From Onchidella celtica (lineage: Eukaryota; Mollusca; Gastropoda; Systellommatophora; Onchidiidae): 64,000 nt of DNA. The stretch is taken from positions 67,859,750 through 67,923,749 of the forward strand of contig OZ007569.1 of the NCBI GenBank assembly GCA_963931925.1. The letters are read 5' to 3'. This document shows positions 40,071-52,014 of this stretch, in pieces. The notes below the pieces were generated by a model. That model did no database searches. It saw only the letters and a list, made by a program, of their open reading frames with translations, and was not told where the DNA came from. How positions within the stretch are numbered: position 1 is the stretch's first letter; each line of letters begins with the position of its first letter. The position numbers and the translations under genes were made by a program.

Positions 40071-40340
40071 TTTGCACTTCTACCATAATAAAACAACTCA
40101 TAAAGGACAGTGCTGTTTCTAACATTATCATTGTTAAGTTCAAATAACAACAACAATAATGATAGCACATAGCAATGTTATTTCACTTTTTATAAACAAA
40201 TGACTTAATGATGAACAGATAAAGGGATATCTGAACCAACACAACTAGTCAGTGAGAACACATCAGTCCAAATTTATCCTCTGGGTAGGAGATTAATTAT
40301 TACCTGGGTATAGAGTTACCCCAGCTTGGGAACCCCCCTC

Positions 40341-40357
40341 CCCCCCCCCCCCCCCCC
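40341..40357. repeat. Poly(C) tract
   Basis: A homopolymer C run of about 17 bases next to the putative hAT-like right end. Confidence 0.9.
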
Positions 40358-40659
40358 AAGGATCAAATTAAGTGAGTGTAACAACTGATACTCTGAGTAT
40401 CTCTGGCCCTTTGCTTTGTTAACATGAAACATTATGCTATTGTTTTCCCTCTCCTACAAGTTCCTTTTCTACTGGAAGTTAGACCACTTGTAATTCTTTT
40501 TAGACAAGATTAGATTGTTCCATCAGATAGTCCGATCCCAAAGAAGTGAACGAATACTCTTTAAAAACAAACTTAGAGCGCTATAGACAATCTTTTTTGC
40601 CATTCGCTATTCGAAGTACCGTAGTAGTGTTTCCTGATGTAGTAATATGCTGACTGAAA

Positions 40660-41268
40660 AGGCTGACTTGGATTTTCTCCCCTGGACACGCTGGAGTATC
40701 TGGAAATGAGAGAGCGGATAAGTTTGCTGGTGAGGCCCCAATGCAAGGCTCTCTTAGTCTCGGGGAAAATGAAATTCTCGCAGCTTTGAGAGAAACAGCA
40801 CCACAAGAAGACGGGGACACCATCGAACGTAAAAAACTGTTTGGGCATCAGAGAGGCTGTGGAGTCAAGAGCCGGTTGTGTGGTACTGCAAGACGACTGT
40901 TCAATCAACATCTTACTGGAGTTGTTAGTGAGAAGACCTTGTCCGACATGATGGCGCGGAGAGCTGAGCACGTATGGGTGTGTCCCGAGTGCGAGGAGGC
41001 TGGTTCTACACCAAAGTAATACCAAAGTAAAGTAGTATGCTGTTGTTAGTTTTCCTAATGGATTGTTCTGGCAGTGTGTGTGTGTGTTAGTAATGTTCTT
41101 ATTTGCTGGTAACGTTGTGTGAGCAATGTGCATGTGTGCGATATGCTTTTAGACTCGTGTGACTTAGATATTGTATTTACTGTTGTACTGTTACTGACGA
41201 TGTGACAACAAATTTCCTGACAACAGGATAAGAATGTTGTATCTTATCTTATCTTCCCTTATCTTATT
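40660..41268 (+). mobile_element. 3' end of RNase H-bearing LINE (I/Nimb-like)
   Basis: A 5'-truncated non-LTR retrotransposon. From 40669 the frame reads WIFSPGHAGVSGNERADKFA, the C-terminal signature of the RNase H domain carried by I-group LINEs, with the conserved GNERAD segment. The frame continues to a stop at 41017-41019, ending in a CxxC motif (VWVCPECEE). About 220 bp of 3' UTR follows, and the element ends in an imperfect TTATC pentamer tail (about 41239-41268), a short tandem tail of the kind several LINE clades use. A stop codon at 40651 and the lack of reverse transcriptase upstream show that only the 3' end was copied or has survived. Clade naming is from memory of the family. 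Confidence 0.75.
40669..41019 (+). pseudogene. Truncated LINE RNase H C-terminus
   Basis: A residual coding frame of 116 codons with the RNase H motif PGHAGVSGNERADK at its start, then a linker with SLSLGENEILAAL, a basic middle part, and a terminal CPEC. In complete relatives this part follows endonuclease and reverse transcriptase domains, all missing here. The first methionine (40741) lies downstream of the RNase H motif, so it is not a genuine start. Confidence 0.7.
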
Positions 41269-42223
41269 TCCTGCATGGCAGTCCACTACTTTGTGCTCTT
41301 AAATGAAGGGGGGAGGGGGGTTGAACAAGCTGTAGTCGCGTAGTCTGTATAACCAACTAAAGGAGCTATCACTGGACTAAGGGAGACCAAATTTCGGCAA
41401 TGTAATTAAACTCTCCAGAGTGTTCCTTCCGCCTTGGTAGCCTCTGGGTCTTTGGGAAGTTAAAGTGCAGTCTTTGGTGGATCTGACTGGCTTTGTTGTT
41501 GGGCACTGAAGTACGGTGGAGATTCTGAACAGGACATTGAACGTCAGGCATTTGGAAAGGAGATGTCTGAGGCAGCTCTGCGCAAGTGGTAACATTCTAC
41601 CCATTTGACTTGGCACTTCAGGCTGTCCTTGAACTTCTTCGGGCGACCCTAGTTTTAGTCGATATACCACCAGTTCCTTAGAACGACTTACCTTCGTATC
41701 ATGGCTTCATCCATAAGGATAGCATTTTTTTGGGCTATTTTCCGAAGGGCATTGTGGACAATTTGAAGCCAAAATATACTCTGAAACGCTGGCCCACTCC
41801 AGCCCTCATTCTAATGTTATCACATTTCAAAAAAATCAGCAAATCATTATACAAACAATACTGCAGCTGGTGGGAACAAAATTACTTTGTAAATCTAACA
41901 GTCTTACAATGTTTAACTGTATTAACTATCGATGAATTTGCCAAGGTTTTCGTGTGAATATTACTTTCCATCAGCCCGCCGCTGGTTGGGTAAAGTAACG
42001 TAACTCCCCATACAGGTGCGTGTTATGTAACAGGTGCAGGGCATACAGTAGTTATCAAAGCCAGTCACTGGCAACTGTTATGAAACAGCACCGCCTGTAA
42101 AAAGATGGAAAAAAAATCACTAAAAGACTATAACAAAATTATAAGAGCATAGAAGAGTAGATTATGTGCAAACTCGTGCTTCCTTGTTGTACCAGAGTAC
42201 TCCATACAAGGCTATAGAACAAA
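41269..42223. other. No gene recognised
   Basis: Short frames only; the antiparallel frames at 41369-41670 have no known motif. Confidence 0.5.
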
Positions 42224-42225
42224 AT

Positions 42226-42260
<35 letters not shown>

Positions 42261-42264
42261 AAGA
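42224..42264. repeat. (TG)n(GA)n compound microsatellite
   Basis: A short TG run followed directly by a GA run, then a G-rich stretch to about 42284. Confidence 0.9.
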
Positions 42265-42294
42265 GGAGGGGGGGGAGGGGAGATGGCACTCAGG

Positions 42295-42475
42295 TCTAGT
42301 AGCCAAAATAAGCTTACTTTCAACAGGTCGTTGTGACTATTTTGTCGCCAGTTAGGAAAAATGTTATTGTGGCTATTTTGACCCCCAAAAATATTCTTGT
42401 AGCCAGCTAGACGAAGCTAATTGTGATCATAATGCTAAATCTAAAACTTTCCTAAAAATCAATTAAAACCTAACT
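42295..42475 (+). repeat. Dispersed repeat C, copy 1
   Basis: Diverged repeat with the elements TTATTGTGGCTATTTTG, TTGTAGCCAGCTA and CTAAAACTTTCCTAAAAATC in this order or close to it. The same elements recur on the opposite strand at 47337-47600. It is probably an old mobile-element fragment; no ends or target duplications are visible. Confidence 0.45.
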
Positions 42476-42504
42476 TGGCTTATAGTCCAGATGGCCAGTC
42501 TGTG

Positions 42505-42576
42505 TATGTGTGAGTGTGTGTGTGTGTGTGTATGTGTGTGTATGTGTGTGTGTGTATGTGTGTGTGCGTGTGTGTG
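42505..42576. repeat. (TG)n microsatellite
   Basis: TG dinucleotide array of about 70 bp with a few TATG variants. Confidence 0.95.
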
Positions 42577-43990
42577 TTTCATCCTTGGTATGCTTAGAAC
42601 AGCAGACCTGACACTTTGCATGCTTGTAACTTATAAACTGTTACAGGAGTTATGCTTGTAGAGAACGTGTCTAAACATTCAAAAACTTCCATAGGAACAT
42701 AGTCATCTTGACATGTATGGAATGTTAGACACCAGAGGATTTTATAGGACCTCGCCAGTACGTAAAGATGAAACCAAATATTTGTTTCGCCTTTGCGACT
42801 CATGGACGAGTATGTTCTAAAATATTTTTGACAAATAAAATTAACAATGTGTAGTTACGTAAAATTGACAATGCGACACAGCCTATATTATGTGATTACC
42901 AAGTTAGACCAGATGACATCATGATTGTTAGCTTCCAAAATTAGCCATTCGTTGTAAAATTTCCCACCTAGCAAATCAGTCCATCTCCACCTAGCAACTC
43001 ATGAAATACATGGAAGTTCGATAGGTTTTTCCAGAATTCAACCACTATATATTGTGAAGTACACAAAGCAGTTGCATTAAAAAAAAAATGCCCAACACCA
43101 ACTTGCGTTATTTTAAATATATTCTAACACAACTAATTTAGATATGATCTCTGCCTGAAACAAGATTGGTATCACAATAATAATAATAATAGTAAAATTC
43201 CTCCTGCGAATTATACATCAAAGAGAACTTGTTGAAAGTAATAAAAAAACAAATACTTATCAGAAACCCTAGTCAGATTATATCGGGTGGAATATTTCGT
43301 GACTGGGAAATAATATGCAGAATAGGCCAAGCAAAAGCAACTTTAAAAAAAACTAAAACTCATGTAAAAGCACAGACATGTTATTCGGTAAACGTGAAAG
43401 ATAAATTACGCCATTATGCATGGGTGTGGAGGATGGACAATTACGAAAAAGTGGGAAAAGGCGCTCAGAGAAGCTGGAAACATGGTATCAGCACATGAGA
43501 GTACGTAGACATCAAAGTAAACTAACCAATCAATACTTCCAGAAACAAGAGAGAAACGGAACGTCATAAATAACATGGATGTTAGCTCAGTTCACCAGCC
43601 ATGTGATCAGACAACGCCAAAGTGGAAGACCTGATAACTACGTGAAAAATCTGTGAAAAAGAGACACATAGAAATCAAAAGAGAAAAAAAGATGATTTTA
43701 GACTGTTTGACAGAATAGCTCGGAAATGCGAGGGCCTCCAAACTGGTGACAGTTGACGAGGATAGAGATATGATGAAGAATTAAACTCCAGGTCTTCTGG
43801 CAGAGCACAGAATGGCAGTGATTGCAAATAATTGCTCATTTTTTATTGAACTGTTTACGCACGGTCGACGTTTTGGGGAAAAGCCGCATGCCAAAGACCA
43901 AATTTTACAGGAGATACGATGGTTATTTCGCCTAGAGTTACGAGTTATTCTTTATTCATTCTTCATTTTGTGATGACCGGCACAAAACTT
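42577..43990. other. No gene recognised
   Basis: AT-rich sequence with a short AAT array at about 43177-43191. A frame at 43229-43498 contains RIGQAKATLKKTKT, faintly like the region after the reverse transcriptase in some LINEs. It is too degenerate to call. Confidence 0.45.
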
Positions 43991-44470
43991 GGGGCCTTAG
44001 TTCTTATTAATAAATCTCCATTTTCTGAACAGCAGGAGATCTTTCAGTATGTAGAAGAGGTATAGACCCTTTCAACTTCCGCGTTACGGTTGTTTGCGGG
44101 GAGCCGCACGGCTTCCGAAAGCGCCGTGTAGGGCAAATACCTCAAATTGCCTTGATGATGGCATCTGAATATGTGGACATTCAAAGCAAAGATGCATTTT
44201 TATGCCAGAACCAGCGCGAAAAGGGTTTGTACAGTTGGGTGCCCAATAGGGGATGGCATCGTTCGGCCGTTGTACACCGCTTCCGCCCTACAAGTGGGGC
44301 CTGCCGCCATTTTGTTTGCAAATCACATAATATGGAGGACGGTAAATTAAAAGGGTCTATAACAAACACACATTTTGACACACATAATACTGAAGCCGCA
44401 AAAGTTGAACGTCAAATAACTCAGTTGTGCAAAAAGTGGAGTTGGAACAAACAAAAACTAAGGTGGCGGG
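43991..44470 (+). mobile_element. TIR family A, copy 5, interrupted by a MITE
   Basis: Plus-oriented copy with left end GGCCTTAGTTCTTATT then ATCTCCATTTTCTGAACAGC, and right end TGCAAAAAGTGGAGTTGGAA then CAAAAACTAAGGTGGCGGG. The middle is split by a 293-bp insertion (44065-44357). In copy 1 the corresponding site is the uninterrupted GAAGAGGTATAACAAATG. The insertion therefore postdates this copy. Confidence 0.75.
44065..44357. mobile_element. MITE nested inside family A copy 5
   Basis: A 293-bp insertion starting GACCCTTTCAACTTCCG and ending (read inverted) GACCCTTTTAATTTACCG, so the two ends form an imperfect TIR of about 18 bp. TATA occurs on both sides (44061-44064 and 44358-44361), while sister copies have a single TATA, so TATA (or TA) is the duplicated target. 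The interior is GC-richer than the surroundings and carries no recognisable transposase. The first bases recall the GACCCCTTTCACAC end of the element at 864. The superfamily is unresolved. Confidence 0.75.
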
Positions 44471-47336
44471 CTATTAGCACAAAATTAGTGCCTATGCAGT
44501 AAGATAAAGCGCATTTCATTCCATAACAAGATGTGCAAAAGTTAATTTGCCCCCGACTAGCATACTGCGTGTTTTCCGCAGCATGGTGGGAGGTGTAACC
44601 TTTTCTCTGCACAATGCTAGGTGACCTTAAAGGTTTTGAATTTGACACTGACTTCCTCTATTCTCACAGAAACAGCCAGAATGCAGATTCAGGTAAACAG
44701 GCGGGGCTTAAGTGCCTGCAAATGTTTATTCAATGCGTTTGTCAGAATCAAAGATAGCTCTTGGCTGCAAGTTTTGTCTTGCTTCATCTTCTCTAAACGC
44801 AGAAACTTTATTAAGCCTTACGGTATCTTTACAGAATGGAGAATGCAGCCACTGTGAAAGAAACACCCACAGTCTGACCGACATTCACACATTAATGATC
44901 AAGAAAGTGATACAGCATTCCTCATAATTTGATTGTCTTTCAAGGTGCCTAAGACGTTTTATGATTGAGTGGTTCTCTAACAAAGAACTCATGAAAATAG
45001 AATTTAAACAAAACAAACAGTTAATAACGAGTCTGCATTCATTTCAATTGGACGAAACCACAAAACACGGTTTCTCGTCTTCATTGTAACATATGGACAT
45101 GTTTTGATTAACATAAACGGCAAAGTGTGTGGTGTGGTGGGAATGTGGGTGGGTGGGGGAGTGACAGGTTAATAATTATGTTTAGAGGAGTTTACAATAT
45201 TTCCACCTCCTGCAGCCATTAGGGACCGGTGTTTGCGGCAATCTGTGCTTCTCACGCCTCTCATTACTCGTCCCAACCAATCTGAGGTGATTACGCCAGC
45301 GTAGAACAAGGGTCTTCAAACTCTGAGTCGTAAACCCTTTTCATGTATAATTATCCAAGTCACTACTAAGGCATTCTTGGAATTTTCAGTCATGTGGCAA
45401 TTTGATAACCTTTTGAAAGCTGAAGAGACTATTTAAGCCAGTAGTATAGCTCCCAATGTTTCTCTCATTCCATGATTTACTCAGCAGAGCTAACCGAAAG
45501 CACACACACATACGCATGCATGTATCACCCTTTGGATGACAATATTATTGTAAAGATCTATACAACTAGCATTTTGTCATGATTGGGGGTGAGAGATACA
45601 CTAAACTGAGGGAGAAAAGCAGAAAGATGAGAGAGACACCAATTGTTGTACAAAGAGCTATCGTTTCACAGCCATCAACCAACTAGAGAACCAACCAAAG
45701 ATCGTACCATTCGTTCAATGAATGACTGAATGAGCTAGTCAGTCATCAGTCAGCCACACAATCAATAAATCAGGTAAATAGCAACAAGTTATCCCATTTG
45801 ATCTTTAATACATAACCTGTGTGGGGTCGAGTGTCATACATCTGGATAAAGTAAAGTGTTAATGCCAGTTTACTCGGGCTTGAAGCGCTGACGACCTGCG
45901 TGAAATTGAATTTGAACAGCCGTTAAGCGGTCACTGTGTATGGCCAATGCTCACGCTCACCGCAGCTGAAAACTCATTGTCTAGACATCCCCCATTTCTG
46001 AGACCATTACACGGAGCTGTTTTCATGGTCGTAAGTACCAGGCCATAGAACAAAAGCCCTTTGTCAGAGGGAACGGACTATGGACATCAAGAACAGGCGT
46101 CCGCCTTTGTAGTCGATATGATTTATGATTTGATCAGTAATAGATAAATTAACATTGTTATAACAATGGTTTGGGCGTTAATGAAATCGGCTACTCATTG
46201 CTTCGTCGCGAGTTTCTATCATCCTGGGGCATAGGATTGTGAAAGAATCGTTCACACTCCCAGGCTGTCCAAAATATTCAAAATGCTTCATCCTAGTGTA
46301 ATGATTAAGCATTACAACTTTGTTCTGTGAATATTTATAGACAAAGGCATCCGCTATGAGGCAGCCTTTTCTTCTGTCCGTGTGACCACTCTAGTGTTAA
46401 TCTGACTTGATTTGGGGTTAACGGGTTTACAACTGTTACTTTACACCCTTCACAATTCACTGATAACGTCCAGTGGCTAAAGCACAAAAGGTACTAAAAC
46501 CGAGCGCGCAAGCCCATGTATCATACAATGAGCATAGATTGTTTTTAATGACACTTTCTAACAGAATATATTATACACTCATATATCACCACAGACATGT
46601 CAAATTTGGAAACATGTACATAGTTCAAAAAGATGTCATTATCCCGTCGACACCTTGTATTCTGGGCAGATCCTCTGAGTCACTCCTGCACGCGGACTGT
46701 AATAATGAATTATATTGAAATATTTAAATGAGTTTACAATCCGCCGCCATTATGACACGTTGAATTTTATTCGATTGAACCATTTATCAACACAACAGCC
46801 AATTGTTCATTAGGAGGTGTTTACAAATATTTCAAACTGATCGAAACTAAGGCTGTAGGAAGGATTTTAATCAATGTTTCATTATTATTGTATCACTGGT
46901 ATTAGAGAGATTAATATGGTGATATTAGATCAAGTTCAATGTTCACAGTCATTCAGATGTCAAAGTATGAATACTCGTACTTGCATGAGTAGTCTTGAGC
47001 AAGCATAATGATACATTGTCATTTGTGAGACTTCAAGGAACGGGTCTTGTCAGCATTTTGACAAATACTAAGAGGCACTAAATTAACGTTTTCTTGCTTT
47101 GCTTTTGATTCCCCCCGCCCGGATCCCCAGCTGAGTGCTCATTTCAATATCTGCACATCTGTATAGATCCACAAAGGAAACAAAATTAACAGTTAATTAA
47201 TTAGCTCTAGCCTAACAACTGTCTTGAGGTAAATGTTCAATCATCAGTTTATTTACTTTAAGATCGGTATGTTCAATATCTTGTTAGATACAAGATAATA
47301 TAACTAGTAATCATCATAGATAGGGATTACTAAGTA
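44471..47336. other. No gene recognised
   Basis: A 2.9-kb stretch with no recognisable gene, array or element ends. Frames reach 81 codons and show no motif. Confidence 0.5.
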
Positions 47337-47600
47337 AGACTGACTATTTTGACCATGTGGCCAAATCCGGCTTCGTTTGAATTGCATAGTGCATAATGAA
47401 TTTTTTGGGAAGGTTTTAGGATTAGGCAACTGTCGACAAGAACCTGTCGTCGGCGAACTGACAAAAATACCGAGCTCACAAAATGGTCACAATAACGATC
47501 TCAGAAATTGCCCACACTAAGGTTCTAAATTGGCCACCACAAGTTGGTAACAAAATTCTATTGTGAGTAGCTGGCTACAAAGCAAAACTAGCCACGATAA
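47337..47600 (-). repeat. Dispersed repeat C, copy 2
   Basis: Minus-strand relative of 42295-42475. Read on the minus strand it carries TTGTAGCCAGCTACTCAC, TTATTGTGACCATTTTGTG and CTAAAACCTTCCCAAAAAAT. Similarity is patchy, as expected for an old family. Confidence 0.45.
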
Positions 47601-48998
47601 AAAAGGAACAGAAACACGATGTAAGTAAATGTATGGGCTTAGACCGCATACAGCCCAGGCTCACATCAGTCAGTTACCCATATACAGCGTGAAATACATT
47701 TCTCCTACACCACGGCCGTCTCTAAACTCATTGATTTACCATAATCTTAGTTACGTTTGGTCGCCTGTCTGCTTAGTGCCAATTTCCTTAGGGCAAGAGA
47801 ACGGAGTTTCAGAAACGCGTGGATCTTGACTAATTATTGGTTTAGCTACCCATCGCAGGTACGTGAGTGTAACTGTGTTATTGTATGCCGCAAACGTCTG
47901 GAACAGGCACTGAAAGCATTATTCTGTGAGGGAAAAGCTCACAGTTTGAGAATGGTAGGTTCATGTTTAAAATGAACTGAATTTCAAGGAGCTTCGTACA
48001 CTAATCTTGGTCTAGGCATTACTGGCAGTGGCCATTTAGATATTTATGACATTAAGGTAATGGCTGTAGAAATCGTTTAAACATCACCCAAGAAATTACT
48101 GATGGTTACTATAATATGTCGTATGATATTCTGCTTTGAGGAGAATATTACAATCATTGACAAATTATCCGTTGGGTGAAATACCTGACGATCCAGTGCT
48201 TCCAGAAAGTGAATAATTTTACTTCATTGAAGAGAATATTGATTAGGTTTTGGGCCTACAGAAAATGTCTCACAGCGTGCTTAGTGTAGCAGTAATAAGC
48301 TATTATTGCCATGTTTCCATGCAGTGTAGAAATGGTTTTCGTTGTCATGAAACGTCCAAGATAGTGTCCCTAAATGTTAGCAATGCAATTCTGAAGTCTT
48401 AAACAACACCATGAGGGTTTGGAAAGCGGACTGGAGCCAATTAATAAAATGCACAGAAGTTGGTGGTAGTAATTACCGAAAAAAAAACTGTTTGTAATTT
48501 AACGTGAACTGATTTTTTTAGACCAATTCAAGTTTTATCAGAGAAATACATACAAGAACAATGGAAGAAAACAAGAAATGAAATTAAGGGAACTGACACC
48601 TCTTCGTCCGACGCCAGATGTTATTGTTTGTCAATGAGATCGCTAGCTGTGGTAATGTTGCATGGAAGCTTAACACGTAGCAAGCGCCACTGACCCAGAC
48701 TGGGGGTTTGGGGGTAAAATTGAAAAGAAAGGGTGAAGACGAAAGGAAATGGGCGTAGAGATTCACTGCTCTAGCCAGCCAAATAAAAAATAAGAAATGA
48801 AAAATGGCCTGCCTTTCTGTCCCTCTTGGCAACGTGGCAAATCGATCGTGTTCAGGTTTTATTGGTGATGTTTTCTACTTTACATTGGGCCATGGGGTTT
48901 CTTTCCACGAGTTTCCTTCCTTCGGGAAATGTGTCGTGCTAAAGATTTCACCCTCGCTTTCATTCTGCCACCACATTTAAATCTTTAATTTGATCGCC
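47601..48998. other. No gene recognised
   Basis: Nothing recognisable; the longest frame is 82 codons (minus strand 48584-48832). Confidence 0.5.
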
Positions 48999-49342
48999 AT
49001 TTCTCTCTCTCTCTCTCTCTCTCTATCTGTCTACGTCTCTTATTCTTTCTGTCTCTTTGTCTCTTTCTCTTTCTATCCGTCTCTTTCTCTCTCTCTCTCG
49101 CTCCCTCTCTCTCTCTTTGTCTCTCTCTTTCTCTTTCTCTCTCTGTTTCTTTCTCTCTCTGTTTCTTTCTATGTATCTCTCTCTTTCTCTCTCTCTCTTT
49201 GTCTCTTTCTGTCTCTCGTTCTCTTTCGTTCTCTCTCTTCCTCTCTTTTTTTCTTTCTCCTCTATTTTTCTTTCTCTCTCTCTCTCTCTCTCTATTTCTG
49301 TCTTTCATCCTCTCACTTCCCCTCTCTCTATGTTTCTCTCTT
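48999..49342. repeat. (CT)n-rich array, about 340 bp
   Basis: A long CT-rich array with many TTTCT, GTCTC and CGTTCT variants. The overlapping frames of 93-195 codons on both strands are low-complexity artefacts. Confidence 0.95.
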
Positions 49343-50766
<1,424 letters not shown>

Positions 50767-51007
50767 CGCCCGTGCAGATGCGGGGCCCTCTTGCAGAAGA
50801 GGGACAGCAAAGAATACATCTGACGTGATACTGCGTGTCGTAAGAGGCGACTAAAGGTGCAAAGGTCCTGGTCTCCCGAGAAGAGCCAGTTGGCGGTGGG
50901 CCAACTACCCACCCTGTAAAAATAAACCAGTTACAGAAACACAAGCAAATACTTTAAATCAGTCTTTTATCTTGGGAGAAGGGGGAGCATCTGCACCTGT
51001 AGATTCA
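50767..51007 (+). promoter_or_regulatory. 5' leader of the LINE
   Basis: About 240 bp between the upstream GATA array and the first in-frame ATG. It is GC-richer than the surroundings, with local self-complementarity (CCTCTTGCAGAAGAGG at 50787-50802). RTE elements are thought to carry an internal promoter in this position; no specific promoter motif can be pointed to. The endonuclease frame stays open upstream of the ATG to 50855, so translation could begin earlier. Confidence 0.5.
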
Positions 51008-51967
51008 ATGAAGGACAATGGACAAAGCCGAAAGGACTCCACTGGCCTGACTGCTCCTTCATCAAACAAGTCACTCCGGATTGCGTCGTGGAATGTCCGC
51101 TCCATGTATGAAGCAGGAAAGAGTGCCCAGGTTACAATGGAGATGAGGCGATACAGACTGCACATACTTGGAGTTAGCGAGACCCGCTGGATACAGTCCG
51201 GACTGAAACAACTTAATTCTGGGGAAAAGATTTTGTATTCTGGAAGGGAGGACAAAAAGCATACAGAAGGAGTAGCGATCATCTTGAGCAAGCACGCCCA
51301 GAGGTCACTGAGGGGATGGGAACCCTACGGAAGGAGAATTATATTGGCATCATTCACTACAAAGAACAAGAACATCAACATGAACATTGTGCAGATATAC
51401 GCCCCAACAAATGAAGCAACCGATGAGGACAAGGACGATTTCTACAACCAGCTTCAGGAAATAGTTGACACATTGCCAAGAAAAGATGTGAACATTATAA
51501 TGGGAGACGCCAATGCCAAGATAGGACAGGACAATACAGGGTATGAGGACATTATGGGGTGCAATGGTTTGGGACAAATGAATGAGAATGGAGAGCGGTT
51601 TGCAAGTTTCTGCGCATTTAACAGCTATGTGATTGGAGGTTCAGTATTCCCACACAAGAGGATCCATAAGGCCACTTGGATTTCACCGGATGGAGTAACT
51701 GAAAACCAGATTGACCACTTTTGCATCACCCGACGATTCAGACGCTCACTGGAGGATGTCATAGTACAGAGAGGAGCTGATGTTGGATCTGACCATCACA
51801 TGCTGCTGGCAAGACTCAAACTCCGCCTCAAGAAACAAGGTACCAGAGCAGGAACAAAGAGGAGAAAGTTTCAAGTGAGCCTTCTGGATGGAGACAAGAA
51901 GGAAGAGTTCCAGCTGACACTGAGGAATAGATTCAAACCCCTTGTTGACCTCACTGGGCTAAGGTAA
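51008..51967 (+). CDS. LINE apurinic-type endonuclease (N-terminal half)
   Basis: Cuts target DNA to create the 3' hydroxyl that primes reverse transcription. The frame encodes 319 residues from the ATG at 51008, chosen because it is the first methionine after the leader; the frame is open upstream to 50855. The EEP-fold motifs run in order: SWNVRSMYE (Asn29), SETRW (Glu58), NIIMGDANAKIG (Asp167, Asn169), ENQIDHFC (Asp236) and GSDHHML (Asp262-His263). All expected catalytic residues are present. The frame ends at a stop just after DLTGLR, where relatives continue without interruption into the reverse transcriptase. A deletion with frame change around 51945-51967 best explains the break. Confidence 0.9.
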   Translation: MKDNGQSRKDSTGLTAPSSNKSLRIASWNVRSMYEAGKSAQVTMEMRRYRLHILGVSETRWIQSGLKQLNSGEKILYSGREDKKHTEGVAIILSKHAQRSLRGWEPYGRRIILASFTTKNKNINMNIVQIYAPTNEATDEDKDDFYNQLQEIVDTLPRKDVNIIMGDANAKIGQDNTGYEDIMGCNGLGQMNENGERFASFCAFNSYVIGGSVFPHKRIHKATWISPDGVTENQIDHFCITRRFRRSLEDVIVQRGADVGSDHHMLLARLKLRLKKQGTRAGTKRRKFQVSLLDGDKKEEFQLTLRNRFKPLVDLTGLR

Positions 51968-52014
51968 AAGGAGTATTTACATCGACATGTCAGGATGTTC
52001 TTGGGGAAAAGAAA

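Larger units (their letters stand above)
39796..40330. mobile_element. Possible hAT-like element with nested repeats
   Basis: The left end reads CAGCGATTCCCAACC followed by CTCGTACCCCTGGGAAC, in the style of hAT termini (CAGNGNTTCCCAA...). About 510 bp downstream, TTACCCCAGCTTGGGAACC is a plausible inverted partner running into a long C tract. I could not find a convincing 8-bp target duplication, perhaps because the C tract has expanded. The interval contains an arm of the hairpin repeat and an inverted copy of the SINE tail, so it is a mosaic. Boundaries are tentative. Confidence 0.35.

Noticed and set aside
40573-41133. 186-codon minus-strand frame
   Set aside because: It is antisense to the LINE RNase H frame on the plus strand, which has the recognisable PGHAGVSGNERAD motif.
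43229-43498. Possible LINE fragment (RIGQAKATLKKTKT)
   Set aside because: One short motif faintly like a reverse-transcriptase C-terminal region, with no supporting neighbouring motifs; too weak to list as an element.
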